From Arctopsyche grandis (lineage: Eukaryota > Arthropoda > Insecta > Trichoptera > Hydropsychidae), in assembly GCF_051622035.1 (NCBI RefSeq), contig NC_135366.1:11117501-11181500 (forward strand): a stretch of DNA of 64,000 bases. Direction: 5' to 3'. The notes below the pieces were generated by a model, which was given only the letters and a program-made list of their open reading frames with translations, searched no databases and had not been told where the DNA came from. The number at the start of each line of letters is the position of its first letter. Position 1 is the stretch's first letter. A program made the position numbers and the translations under genes. Positions 37,591 through 51,100 of the stretch are shown one piece after another.

Positions 37591-38041
37591 ACATCTGAAA
37601 AATTATGTTGTGATTTGTTGTAAAGTCTCAAATGTTTCGAAACACATATACTTAAATTTAGTTTATTCCGATTTGTATTAATATTATCTTATATTTTAAA
37701 TCTTCCCTGAATAAGAGTCTATGTATGCCGTTAGTCCTAAAGCCGTCTGTGAGGTTGAATTTATTACAAGTTGAATAAGGCCTGTTGTAAGGTTTGGTTT
37801 AACTGAGTAATTCTAACCGGTCAACCAACATATTGAATTTATCAATAATTTTAAGGAATTTTCACATCATGGGAAAGAAGGTCACTACAACCAGTTTTGT
37901 ACATACAAAAAGTTAATTTTCTACGCGAACTCAACTCCATTAGAATCTTAATGTATATATGTACATACATATATTAATGCTAGATAGTGTGTATTTAATA
38001 TTCAATACGGCCACCTAACGTGATGTTAATAATTATTTCAG
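37591..38041. other. Upstream of the small gene
   Basis: No promoter motif can be named. A good acceptor (TAATTATTTCAG) ends at 38041, so the first visible exon of the next gene is probably preceded by an untranslated exon outside this stretch. Confidence 0.45.
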
Positions 38042-38120
38042 GTTTTTTGCGGTTGTGTTGAAGTGAATTGAGAGGAAAAATTTAATATTAACAGCTCAGT
38101 CAGCAAAAGAAGGCATCGAG

Positions 38121-39697
38121 ATGAAATCTGAAATGAATTTGGATTTGACATCGCCCGAACAAGTCACCCTGGAAGATAAAGTAGCACAATTTAAAAATGA
38201 TCCGGAAAAAATGAAAGAGGCCAACGAGTTTGTGGACGAACTTTTGGAAAAGGCTAAAATCGACGCAGAAGCCAAAGCGAAAGAACAAGACAGAGCTAAG
38301 GCGGTAAATATATCATATTTATAAATTTATCTTATATGAAACATGGTTTAAATCGACTCTCGCATACGTTTAATAGATAAAGTTGTATTTTTATCTTGAT
38401 TCTGTTTACTGAAACACGCCGTTTACTTTTATTGCAGGAGGCAGAGGCTGAACAAGGTGAGATATTTCAAACTTGTTTCTCAACTTCAAGTTTTTGAACA
38501 TTTCTTTATTGAATTCTCACAAGTGATGTTCATTTACATTTCCTCATTTAAATAACTAACAGGCACATCCTTGACTCGGGCGAAACTCGTTCTACACTGC
38601 CTAAATCATACACATACAACCTGTTTTGATGAAGTTAATCGATTGAAAAAAACATTATAAAAAAATGCACATTAAATACATAATATAAGCAAGTACATTA
38701 TCAAATTTGTAAAATACTTTGATTGAATACCTTCTTCGTACCAATGTTGGAATTTATTTTTAATCAGTAGGTGAACCTATAACGTATGTCTTCATTATCT
38801 ATAATGTATGCATTTCACTCCAATGTACTATGTGTATGTAATTTGTATGCTTAGTGTGTATATTTATATATTCTTGCAACCACAACTCATACACTTGTAA
38901 TGGGTCTCCGTCACGGGCCCGAATGTGAAACGCCTGAAACGCAAATATCGGAAGGCAAAGATCGAAAATCGAAAAAGTTGAAAGATCAAAAAAAAAGGGT
39001 GCATGGTAAACGGTACATACTCACGTACATACTCACTTAATTTGCGCGAACAGGATACAACAGGAACAAGAGGAACAGGCTTTTCCTCCCATATTCTGCG
39101 CGCACACATTAATACGGGAGGAAAAGCCTGTTCCTATTGTATCCTGCTCGCGCAGGATACAATATAGGATCAAGTGAGTATGTATGTACCGTTTACCATG
39201 CATCCTTTTTTTTATCTTTCGACTTAAGATCTTTCGATTTTCGATCTTTGCCTTCCGATATTTGCGTTTTCAGGCGTTTCACATTCGGGCCCATTACGGA
39301 GACCGACTTGTAATATCTGTATTCTGTCAATCGAGTAACTTGTCAACCTTGCATATTATATATCTTTGATTCATTGAGAAACAGTAGACTAACCATACCG
39401 TATTACATAATTAATCTCACTTATAAAAATAAATACTCTCTCTTGTGTATTATACTTTTCGATATGGTAATCAACTAATGAAATTTCAGTATTAGTGTAA
39501 ATTTCCCTGGAGGATTGTTCATTTATTTATTTTTCCTTTTTTAATATATGGCATTAATTTTATTAACGGTTTCAGGTATGAAACGACGTATTGGAACCAG
39601 AGCCCGAGGTTTCATTGTCAGACTGTTTGAAGCGATTTGCAATTGCACTCATACTGGACCGGCTGCTGCTAGACCCGCCACTCCGAGCAAAAAGTAA
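38121..39697 (+). CDS. Small charged protein of unknown function, three coding exons
   Basis: Coding exons 38121-38303, 38438-38456 and 39576-39697 join in consistent phases (0, then 1) at GT/AG sites and give 107 residues. The first exon follows a TTTCAG acceptor at 38041; an in-frame TGA at 38064 with no earlier ATG supports the start at 38121. If a later acceptor such as the one at 38094 is used, the frame stays open and coding could extend upstream. Residues 1-68 are acidic/basic and helix-prone (KMKEANEFVDELLEKAK, AEAKAKEQDRAKAEAEAEQ). The C-terminal part is basic with a hydrophobic helix-like segment RARGFIVRLFEAICNC and ends PATPSKK. No signal peptide is seen. The CNC pair could be lipidated, which is speculation. 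A 19-base microexon joins the two halves. I do not recognise the family. It is transcribed towards the helicase gene. Confidence 0.7.
38902..39305. mobile_element. Mutator-like foldback MITE in intron 2
   Basis: 404 bp whose two halves are inverted copies. The ends are GGGTCTCCGTCACGGGCCCG and, for the reverse complement of the right end, CGGTCTCCGTAATGGGCCCG. A perfect 9-bp duplication ACTTGTAAT flanks it (38893-38901 and 39306-39314), which is typical of Mutator-like elements. The centre has a second nested inverted repeat (GAGGAACAGGCTTTTCCTCC and its complement). Confidence 0.9.
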
Positions 39698-40459
39698 ATT
39701 CAAAATAACATGCGGGCATACAATACTATTGCCTTTTAATGTATTCCATCGCATTATACGCTTATCTCGTATATTTAACTGAACCGTTTGAAATCCAATC
39801 ACATTCGGCATGTAAAATGTTGTTCACTGGAATTTTTCCCCGACGGTGGGCTGGTAACGCGTGACATGGAAATTTTTTTCCCAAATAAGAATGCTTACAA
39901 TTTACAACATTTTATAAATGTACATCTATATTTTGAACCGTCATCAAAATTTATACATAAAGAATAAATAATTTCAAGACCAATTTATGTACGTAAATCT
40001 TAGTAGAATTTTTTTCTTGTGTTAAATTTCGTCATAAAACTTTGAAAAGTTTCGCGACTTTGGATGTATGGAAATAATTATCGCATTCAATATGTGAATG
40101 TTGAAAATTATATTTGACGCATTGCAGGATATAATGTTATATAGGAATATCATTACATATGAATTGTTATGTTTTTGTTTTAATATCTATTTGTTATTAT
40201 TGGTTTAAGTATTTCTAAGACTCATTTTCAATTAACTCATTTCATTTTTGTAAAATAAATACCGTCAAATTTTTTATTGATTTTAAAATAACTTTTTAAA
40301 GAATTTTAATAATCGAATTTTATTTATTGTTTATTTTTTTATAAAATAAAATTTTATTGAAAATACATGCTTTTATACGTATGTTGTGTAAATAAAATCT
40401 CTTTATCTCATTGAAAGATCTTCTGTATTAAAAAAAACACACCTGAAAGATGAATTTGG
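39698..40459 (+). other. 3' UTR-like region after the small gene
   Basis: AT-rich. The first AATAAA after the stop is at about 39963 and could be a polyadenylation signal. No other feature. Confidence 0.4.
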
Positions 40460-40729
40460 TAGGGCTATGGAGTCGTTAAAAGAAAAGAAGGTTCCAAATG
40501 TGACAGACTCCGAATTTAATATTAAATAAATCTGAAATTTAATACCGCACATACATATAATATATTGAGCTGATGTAAATGTTATATTTTAAATTTGAAT
40601 TCATCTTTTTTTCAATATTTTGTATTTATATTAAAGCGAAATCGAAGTCGGAGTTGCTCAAATTTTTAACGGCTCTGACTCCAGCCAAAAATCCACAGCT
40701 CCAACTTTGATTCTGACTCCACAGCCCTG
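40460..40729. mobile_element. Decayed hAT-like MITE
   Basis: Left end TAGGGCTATGGAGTCG and right end, reverse complement, CAGGGCTGTGGAGTCAG; the interior has GACTCC and AAGTCGGAG words. This matches the widespread CAGGGCTGTGGAGTCGG type of hAT terminus. The flanking octamers match at only five of eight positions, so the insertion is old. Confidence 0.65.
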
Positions 40730-43138
40730 GATTTTAATATAAACTATACTTGAATCTCGTCTAGATATTTTTTTTATGTTATAAGAGGGCTAAAAATATC
40801 CCCTCCTATACATACATATTATATTGTATCATTAATTAAGACTCTTTATTTTACTAACCATATCGTAATCATTGGCAGTCTATTAAATGAAACGTCCTTA
40901 TTGAAGATGAAGCTATTTAAAAAAAAACTTTCATATCAATTACATATTATATTTACATATATGGAATTCAAAATGAGAATAGATTTTTTGCACAAATTCC
41001 AATTAAAAAAAATAGTATTACAAATACATAGTACACGCAACTTATTATAAAGCACAACTGAATTTTGTAATAAAATCTTAATAATTTTAGTTTGTAATTT
41101 CTGTGATATTTTTTTATTAATTTGCAATAGTAAGTATACAAATTGATCAATTGAAAAATCTCGTTTTTCATATTTATTTATATGAATTTGCACAAATATT
41201 TTTATAACTACAATTATTGTAAATTACATATTATATATTCAATAATGCGATATGTTTTGACAAGATATATTTTGTTATAATACAAATTCTTAAAATATAT
41301 TACCAATTTTCACTGTATTTTAATGACGATAATCGATGACATTTATAATCATATTAAGTGTGATTACTCTCTACAAAGGAAACTGCACACCGTACTATGC
41401 TCTACGTAACGCCTAGGAATTGGAGAAAAAATCAATATGTAATTGATCTTTACGTAAATCAGTTTAACCCATTTTATTCACAGATTTTCAATGTATGATA
41501 TGTCCATAAATTATTCAATATGAACTGGTGTTTAAATATAAGATATGTTGTATATTATAGATGTGTTCAGGTTCAGTTTCTGTGTAATAAATGTGTTGCT
41601 GTTTAATGGGATATTGTAACAATTCAAACCAATATTAGCAATGTGCTCCCGTTGTCTTTAAATTCCCTTAATTAAATGTATCTAAGCTGTTTGTAATCAT
41701 ATTCAATGTGTAAAACAATACAGTGCGCTCAAATTGAACAGATATAAATTTGAACATGTGTTTGTGTTTTGGTAATACCTTATTATTTGTATCTGTCTAA
41801 ATTTTTAAATAATTTATGTATGTATGTGAGCGCATTGTAATAAAAGTCTCAACTTTTTAAAATTGCTGTTAAATGTCTATAAATATATTATATATCACTG
41901 TCAACCTGAGAGCAATACTATTAGCATTGTTTTTCGTTTTTCATTTGTGTGAATGATGATTTTAATGCACAATGTGAACCCTTATATGTCGACAATCAGT
42001 GAATTTTGAGTTTGTCACTTGTAATGAATAATATATTTTATACTTACATGATATTTATCCTTCTGGCCTTTATTAAGATCTAAATACAAGAAACTTGTCA
42101 CTTTAGTAACGTTATGTAATTTAAGATTTACAAAATGTATTTTTACCTATACATATTTTTACCTATTTATTATATGAAAAAAACACTTAGCCAATTACGT
42201 TACATTATATATATACATATATATATATTGGAGATTTATTTTATATATTTTACAATAAAATGTAACCATTTATCACTATCGTACATGTATGTATGTATAA
42301 AGCTTATTAACTTCCATTTTTTTTTTTATAAATTTCTTATATTAATTGACAACATTCCTAACATACATACATACTTCCAAAAATTATACTTTTGTGAACT
42401 TTTTGGTATTACAAATACTTTCTAATTCTGATTATTTATAAGTATATTTGTTTTGTGTACGTATACTTGCCTTTGATGAATTTAAAGACTGATGCTTTTT
42501 CAAATGCATCAAAATCTTTAATAAGATTATAGTTACATATGTAAATAATTATTTTCGACATGCATGAAGTTATTGAGAACCCCTTCCTTGTCCTTACCCT
42601 CGTAGGTTGTATGTGAACACAGTGTAATAATTGATATTATACATATATATATAATAAATTGATGATTGTGAAATTAAAAATAAAATATATCTTCAAATTG
42701 TATCACGGTGATTCTGTTTATTTGTCCCAAATTAAAAAAAAATCCTTTTCAACAAATTGGATGGTAGTCTTCCTCAATTTTTTCAAACTTAATATCAATA
42801 CGTGGTACAATTTGACAGAACATTTATTATAATTTGTGACGGTATTACAATAATTAAAAGTAAGAATTAGTCAATTTCGTTTTGTACTTTGACTTGATTA
42901 TTGTAATATTATTGTCATTGAATGTGACCTTATTACGTAAATCTTATCGTTAAATGTGGGAACATGAGCTTTCACTTAAAAACTATATTCTGTGAATCCC
43001 TATTTCTATTTATGGTATAAGACATCCCTGAATGAACTTTATTATAAAATTGTAAGTTTGTGTTTATTTGTTTGATAATAATTTATTAAAATAATGTGAA
43101 CAACAGAACAAAGAAAATATTGTTTTTTTTTTGTATTA
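40730..43138. other. AT-rich convergent intergenic/UTR region
   Basis: Lies between the ends of the small plus-strand gene and the minus-strand helicase. It is AT-rich with scattered AATAAA (for example near 42680). It could be a long 3' UTR of the small gene. No coding sequence recognised. Confidence 0.4.
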
Positions 43139-43144
43139 TTTATT
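43139..43144 (-). terminator. Candidate poly(A) signal of the DHX34 gene
   Basis: AATAAA on the minus strand about 35 bases after the stop codon at 43179-43181. Confidence 0.55.
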
Positions 43145-43178
43145 ACTTTTTAATGACACATTTTACATTACAAATAAT

Positions 43179-45049
43179 TCACACTGAACAATTCTTTTTA
43201 TGCTTTAAGACTTCAACCGGCGTCAAGAACAATTTCTTCTTACATTTAGCACAATTGTATTCTTTGGCGTTTGGATTGCTAGATTTCACTTTATCCTCAA
43301 CATTATCATCTGCATTACTTTGAGCATTTTTAGGACTCTTTAAACAAGTGAAAAATTTGTGTTGCATTTTCTCTAAAGGTGGCAAACACATAGTCATGTC
43401 GCACTGATTACATATCCATGGCGTTTGACTGATTTGTTGATAGATTTCGTCGCTCCAATCGTTTTCAACAAGACTGCAAAAAATAATTACAATTACACAC
43501 TCTTTTATCAATAATATTTAAAGTAGTCAAAAGAGAAAGCATACCTTCCAAACACAATATGATCTGTCAACCAAACTCCTCCCTTCTTATCGTGAACTGT
43601 ACATTTAAAATCCTCGTCAAACGGATTCGGGTTCACGTCGGGATAAATCACATCATCTTCTAGACTATTGTAGAGCAGCTTCAAATCTGCCGGTAATAGA
43701 CGTTTGATGGTATAACTCACTTCAGTCGCCATATACGATGCTAAATTGATCGATAGCTCATATTGTAACTGTTGGTTTGATGTACTTTTTGGCTTCGATT
43801 TACTCTTTTCGAGTGAACTTTCAACGCTCACCTCTACAGCTGTATAATAAAAAAGACAAACAATAATAATACATAATAAATTATAAAAAAGAATTGGAAA
43901 GGTAAGAATTTAAATGTTAACTAACCTCCTAAACGATCGTTAATCAAACTGTCCCATTGTTTCCTCAGTTTTGAAGCTTTTAACAGTAATTGAAGCCCTG
44001 TTTCCGGCGTTGGAAACTCCAATTGCAACCACGAATCACACACCAATCTATAAATAAAGAGGTCAAAAGTAATCAAAAAGGTCAAACACGTGACCTGTAT
44101 CAAAAAAGATTTACTTATACCTTGAAAATGCCATGTTTGTATCAATACAGTGTGCAAATAATAGCAAAGTTTGAGCCGCAGGCATTCTCATTGAATTCAT
44201 CAAGTAAGGTTTTGTCGTTTCTAATAAAGATCTGAAATCATAAACCTTATCATTTCTTCAAAATCTTACATAAATGCATCATATGCACATCAGCACATGC
44301 ATCATATGTACATACATATGTATGTATAATATGGTTCAGTGATTATTGCTCACAAAGTGCTCGCCCAAAATCTCTATAGCGGAACATCTGGCAGCCGAAA
44401 AGTCCATCATAATAACGAGAACTCGAGTGCCAAATATTTCGTATTCGCGATTTTCATGGCAAAAATTGTCTTTTGGGCGATCGCAATGTGCGTAAGAATC
44501 CAATTACCGTATAATACATGTGAGCACTTACAAATAACAAATTATCTGATGTTTGGAACTAATGGGTAGTTTTGATTTAAATCCTGGAACACTGCTTTCT
44601 ATATTGTTTTCTTCTAGCTGCAAAACTTGAGGATGATTTCCAAACACACTCATTGGATGTAAAGACACGAAAGCTTTACTTGATGTATGAAATAGTTGTT
44701 CAGATACACTCTAAAATATAATACAAAAACATTTATATTTTATTGAATTATTAAAAGTTAATAAAACCAACAGAGAAAAATACTCATCATAGTTTACAAA
44801 CAAGGAATATTTTACGGTATAGCGAATATAAATAAATACTTTCAGTATATACAAAATTGATAACAACCTTACAATGGTTAAATTCATCAGCTACAGCCAC
44901 TTGAGGGTACAAAGCTCTGCACAGAATTAATTTAAGGGTAGACATGTCGCGATGACTTGTAGCACTACTACCAGATATTAAATCCTGCATTGTAAAATTT
45001 TCACATTATTATTTTTCACCATTAAATATACAATATATGTAGTTAATAT

Positions 45050-45110
<61 letters not shown>

Positions 45111-48100
45111 TCATAGATAATGAATCAAAAAATTACCTGCACTTTACGCATATCATTATCGAGACGAAACTCAACGTCTTTGATATCTATAGTATTAGGA
45201 TCCGTATTTCCTTCATTAAACTCATCTTCTAATTCCCACATTTGCATTTTCAATCTTTTTCTTTTGCGACTATCTTCAGCTGATTGATTTCGATGCTTAC
45301 TGTGAAAAATATTATTATGTAAATAAGTGCTTGCATCATCTTTTTAATGCACAAAATTGCACGAGTTCATTGAACTTGTAGCATATATGACATACATGTT
45401 TGTAGGTATTGTATATGTACACAGATTACAAATCGGTAACAATAAATATAGAGTTGTTACAAATTGTAAAAATCTTTCAATAAAATGTCTATTTATGACA
45501 GTATTTATACGTACTTTGGGTTGGGCTATAGTCATGTGTGGACGTATGCAAATGTGAATAATAATATAATTGTGATAATAATAAAATAAGAAATATCAAA
45601 AGATAGTATTACAAGATAAAATTAGAGAAGTTATAATTAAAAAAAGTGATAATAGACTCGTTAAAACAATTAGTGATAAGAAGAAGTGTGTGATAGAACA
45701 ATTTAATGATATTTTAAATGAATTAAAAATAAGGTACTAAGCAAATGTAAAAAGTAATGAGGTTGCATTACTAATAACAAAGAATAAGGAAGAACCTAAA
45801 TAAAGACAAAAGTGAAATGTAGAAAACTTATTAACCCTTTGACTGCTACAACAACGATAAATCGTTGTTTTGAAATCGGCGAAGATTGCTACGACGATCG
45901 TTGTTGACGTCATTAATTGTCGTATTTCAATACTTTCTTTGAGCCACCAGCGCATCAGTGGCACGAAACATTTTTTTTATATACGTATTTATATTTATTT
46001 TTCAATCAAGCTTTATAAATATTTATCAATTTTTTAAATAAAAGCTCTTCAATTTCGGGTTCATCATCAAAGTAAATTTCGGGTTCGTTGTCAATGTCAT
46101 ATAAGGAGTTATTACTTGGGAATTGATTATTATCGATAAATTCATTTTCAGAATCAGTAGAGCTGCTGATTTGTCGAGTTCCTCGGCGAGGAGCTATTAT
46201 TTCGCTTTCATCACTTTCACTGTCCGATATCATTTTGCAGAGTTAAAATAAATGGCAAAAAACAATAGAAATCCGCTTTCAATTATATAGGTCACGAGAC
46301 GTCACGAATTCATGCAATCAATCAAATGCAACTGAAATGCATACAAAATGTTTATGATACATGTTGAAAAATTATTTGATTATTAGAAACTTCGCATCCT
46401 TGTGTGTCTCGCTCACACGTACACAATTAAAACCAAGAAAGAAAGAGAGAGAGACCGCTACCTGTTTCGAATATATCGCATGTTGTAAGGATACATCGAT
46501 ATCTAAAAATAGATTATTGAAAAGAATAAAGCCTCGGAAAACAATCGTCAAAACTTATTTAGTGTATATATGTAGGTATCTCTTTCGCACGCACGCATGT
46601 AAAAGCAAGACAGAAAGAGAGAGCACGAGTCCACGACTGCTTCTTAAAAATGTATATAAAGTATTATAAAAATTACGAGTGTTCGGCGAAGTAAGTATGT
46701 AAAAAAAAATATTATATTTATTTTTTTTCAAAATAATTACAAATGTTAGCATTTTTCGCTTGGACATTGAAAAACCTCGTAGCAGCCAAAGGGTTAAGTT
46801 CGATCAACTACAAAAGCATGTAAAAATAAGAATAACGGGTTCAAAAATAAGTATGTTTTAAGAACAAGGAGTAAGTCAATAAACTGAGGGAGGAAGTACG
46901 CAATTCAAGTCTGGAGACAACTATATATTATGATGTTGAGACAAAGATGAAAAGAAATCCCATGGTAAAAACAATTATAGGTGAAAATTTGTAAATGGAT
47001 TCTTGACATACTGAAACATGATATCTTTGTTATTTGTGAGTTTTCCTAAAATAAATAAATAAATTGATATGAGTGGGGAATTAGATATGAATAAATAAAA
47101 TATGTGATGAGTGGAATAAAATCTGGTAAACCAGTAATTGAACAAAATAAAACATAAATTATAAAAATAAAAATGGAACATTTAATGCCGCCATAACAAA
47201 ATAAAGCAGCTAAAATATTGCAACATTTGGAATATTTGAGACGAAGTCTATGCCTATTCAAATTCTAAATCACATGAAAAAATGCTGTCAAACAGCTTTG
47301 ATCTTTTATTGGATCCTGAACCCATCCCTAATGCAACATTAATAATATGATTCATCAGTTCAAACTAAAAATGCTATAACATACCGTCTCATATCTTTCA
47401 GTTGTTTCAATTGCCCGTGTCTTAAAGCACGATCAGCCGACGACATTGATTCCGGCTGAGCAGCTTCCAATAATCCACAATCCTACGAAATTACAGACAC
47501 GTCAATATAAAATTTTACATTTGAAATTTCAATAAAAATTATACGTATATATGTATACTTGTAAAAGATCTTTAAACTGAGTCCTCAATTTGGTTACTTC
47601 GTAAAACCTCTGTTCTTCGAGCCCCCGTTTCTTACACCACTGCCGAGATCCTCCACTCCTTGGCTTGTCTTTATTTTTATCATACGATTTTGAAAGAGAA
47701 GACTCTTGTTTGACTTCCAACCATGCAGCATACGTGTTCAGAAGCGTCAATGGATCTCCATGATCGGACTGTAACGGCTTTCGTGCTGTCTACAATGTAA
47801 TTAATATAACGTAACTCTATTATTTAAGCTATTATGTATATGCATATCCAACAAATCAATCGAATAAACAAACCTCGCAATCGATGTCTCTATGAGCTCT
47901 ATTTGTATATGGAGACTGCACCGACAAAGCAGCAGCTAAAGATAAAGCTGTTTCCGATTGAAGCAGTACAGAACCCAACACCAACATTTTTCCGAGGACT
48001 ATTTCGACTGGTAACTTTGAAAGTGCTTTTCCCAGTGGTGTCATACGTTCATTAGATGTCACTGCATACTAAATTAGAAAATATATATCTGTATAAGTAT

Positions 48101-51100
48101 AATAATAAGGTTTGTAACTATAATGAATGCTATATGTATGTATTTAACAATAAACATTTTGAATATTATCAAATTTGTTTTAGTACGTATGATGAAATAA
48201 GTTTTTACATGTTGTTTCAACTCCAACAATGAATTTTCAACACTCTCCGGTTGAGGTGCGTCAAGAAATGGAAATTTCCTAACATCGTTAAGTCCCAAAG
48301 ATATCATCAACAGAAGTAAACTATCCAGAGGTACTCGCAGAAGTTCCGGTGTTCCGAAGGATTCCAACGAAGCATATTCCTTTTCTGAATATATACGATA
48401 ACATACTCCAGGCCCTGCAAAGATATATAATAATAATATAAACATTTTATCATTCATTATATAATTAGTGAAGTAAAAATATATGAGAGAAAATTGGTAG
48501 TATACTAATATAACCTTTAACATATTTAATTATTAATTTGTCGAGTGAAAATGATAATATTCTTAAATTATTTATAAATATGTATATAGAATCTTTTGTT
48601 TTTGATATTTCTAATAGGTTTCTCAATTCCTCATTTTACATTGAAGAATTCAAAATACTACATATTACAAATCTTAAATTTTTTTTACTAGCTTTATTTT
48701 GGCTATATTTGTTTTCCATTTAAATACATATTTATATCATTTATTATCAAATTATCTATTAATAGGTATTCATTAATTGTAAAAAATTATACCTGTTCTT
48801 CCAGCTCGACCTTTCCGTTGTTCGGCACTGGATTTCGGTATCCAAAACTCTTTGAGTCGCTGCATTTTTGACGATGGATCATAACTCATCTCTTTAACCT
48901 TAAAAATTAAATACAACAAATGCATACAATGTATGTACATAGTTACGTACATTATGTACATATCATCATCATCATCTACAGCCATTCGCCATCACTGCTG
49001 GATGAAGGTTTCTCGCAACTCTCATCCATCTCACTACACACATTTTCCTAATTTCGTCTACCAATCTTCCCTGCGGTCTTCCTTTTACCCTTTTGCATTC
49101 TCTCGGCACTCCCTTCTAGCACTTCTTTTGTCCACCTTTCGTCCATTCTTCTAGCCACGTGACCCACCTATTGCTATTTCAATTTCTTAACTCTATCCAC
49201 TACCACTACCCTTGTCATACTTCTCACCCACATATTCTGTTTCCTGTATTTCCTCATTACGCCAAGCATACAACGTTTCCTACTTCTTTGAGTGCATTGG
49301 ATTTTGTGACATGTCAATTATTTGACCTAAATATAAATAATGATTTACTACTTCTACTATTTTATCATCTAATGAAATGCTATTAGGCATGCAATAACTA
49401 TTGAACATTAGTTCAGTCTTATCTACTTTAATTTTTAATCCTACTTTCCCTGTCCAGCTGTATTAGTCTGTTAAGTAAGTCAGCTGGATCGCGAGCTATT
49501 AAACCGAGTCATCTTCCGTTCGCAGACGATAGTACATATATAATATAATATAATATATATTCAGCATAGAAAGATCATTGGTTCATGAATAACGAGACCT
49601 TTTTGACTGTTATGTGAAACCACCGGGGCCTTTTCTAGAGCTAATTAACTAATGGTCGACGAGCATCAATCGCCTAATCTTCAAATTACAATATCTACAA
49701 CTATTCAAAATCAATAAAATTTTTATAAATAGACTTTTGCCTTTATTTTGTAAAATATGAATATGGGAAAATAGTCAACTTAGTAGATATGATACCTTTC
49801 CAGAATCAACAACAAATCTAATTCCATCTATGGTGACTGAAGTTTCAGCAATATTAGTTGACACAATACATTTTCTAACACCATCAGGAGGATAATCAAA
49901 AACCTAAAAAAATAATAATAAATTTTGATTAAATATAATATAAACCGTCAAAGAAATACCCATGAATTAAAAATGGATGTACTTTATCCTGATCAGCTAT
50001 AGACAGACTACTGTGTAAAGGTAAAACGATCCATCCCTGACTTTTTTCAGCATATTGATTTGCAGCATCAACGACTGACGTTATTTCTTGCAATCCCGAT
50101 AAGAATATTAAAAGATCTCCCTTTTCAGTCTCTGGAAAATAGTATTATAACATATATAATTTACTTTTAAAATAGATAAACACACTAACTACGATAATAT
50201 AAATTCCACTAGGTATGTATTACATTATCCTAGTGAATCAACGACTTGACACAACTGACAGAATAATGTCTTAATTAATATTAATAATGATATTATAAGT
50301 TTTATACATATTACAAGCAATGAATATGAAGGAAAAAAATTCATTACAACATACATATTTTGCCGACATATACCTATACATATTTTGAATGTATAGGTCA
50401 AACTAGAGTCAACCTAAAATATAGTATAGTCGGTCTAAATAAAACAAAACTCAAATATAGTAATCAGATTACAACTAAATTACAGATATTGTGAGAAAAT
50501 GGCAGTTATTGGAAATTAAAATTTCATTGCTGTTACATAGACACACTAATTGTCTCGTCAACTAAATCTCGTCACGGTAGTTAAATGAAGGTTGTGACAC
50601 ACTGACAGGATTTTACCACTCCAATATGATAAGAATTATGTAGATTTGGTATCCATTGCTTCCAGATGCTGCAGTCCAAACTGTCTTTTGACCACTTGTA
50701 TTGAACAAGGGTTTGAAATTTGTAACGCAACATCTGTGTACAATAAGTACCTTAGTGCAGTTTCGGTTGCAAAATATAAAAGTAAATTCAAAAACAACAA
50801 TTGCTATAAAATGATTAAATATCACTTCCACGTTAATGTACACAATTGATTGTGTTTGTTAAGCTTTTAGTACAATTTATAGATGAACCCACGATTTATA
50901 TGTATATTAAACATATGAAATATTTGCTAACTTGGATATTTCGTGTCTATAATTTGCATTATTTGAAGATACGGCTGTGCATCCAATCGTTCATGTTTTG
51001 ACGTTCTACCTTCAGCCATCGGTCTATAAAATAGCTCTATAGGATAAAGTCTACCTGGAACCTATAAAATTGAATTCGTTTATTTTTAAATCAATGTCTA

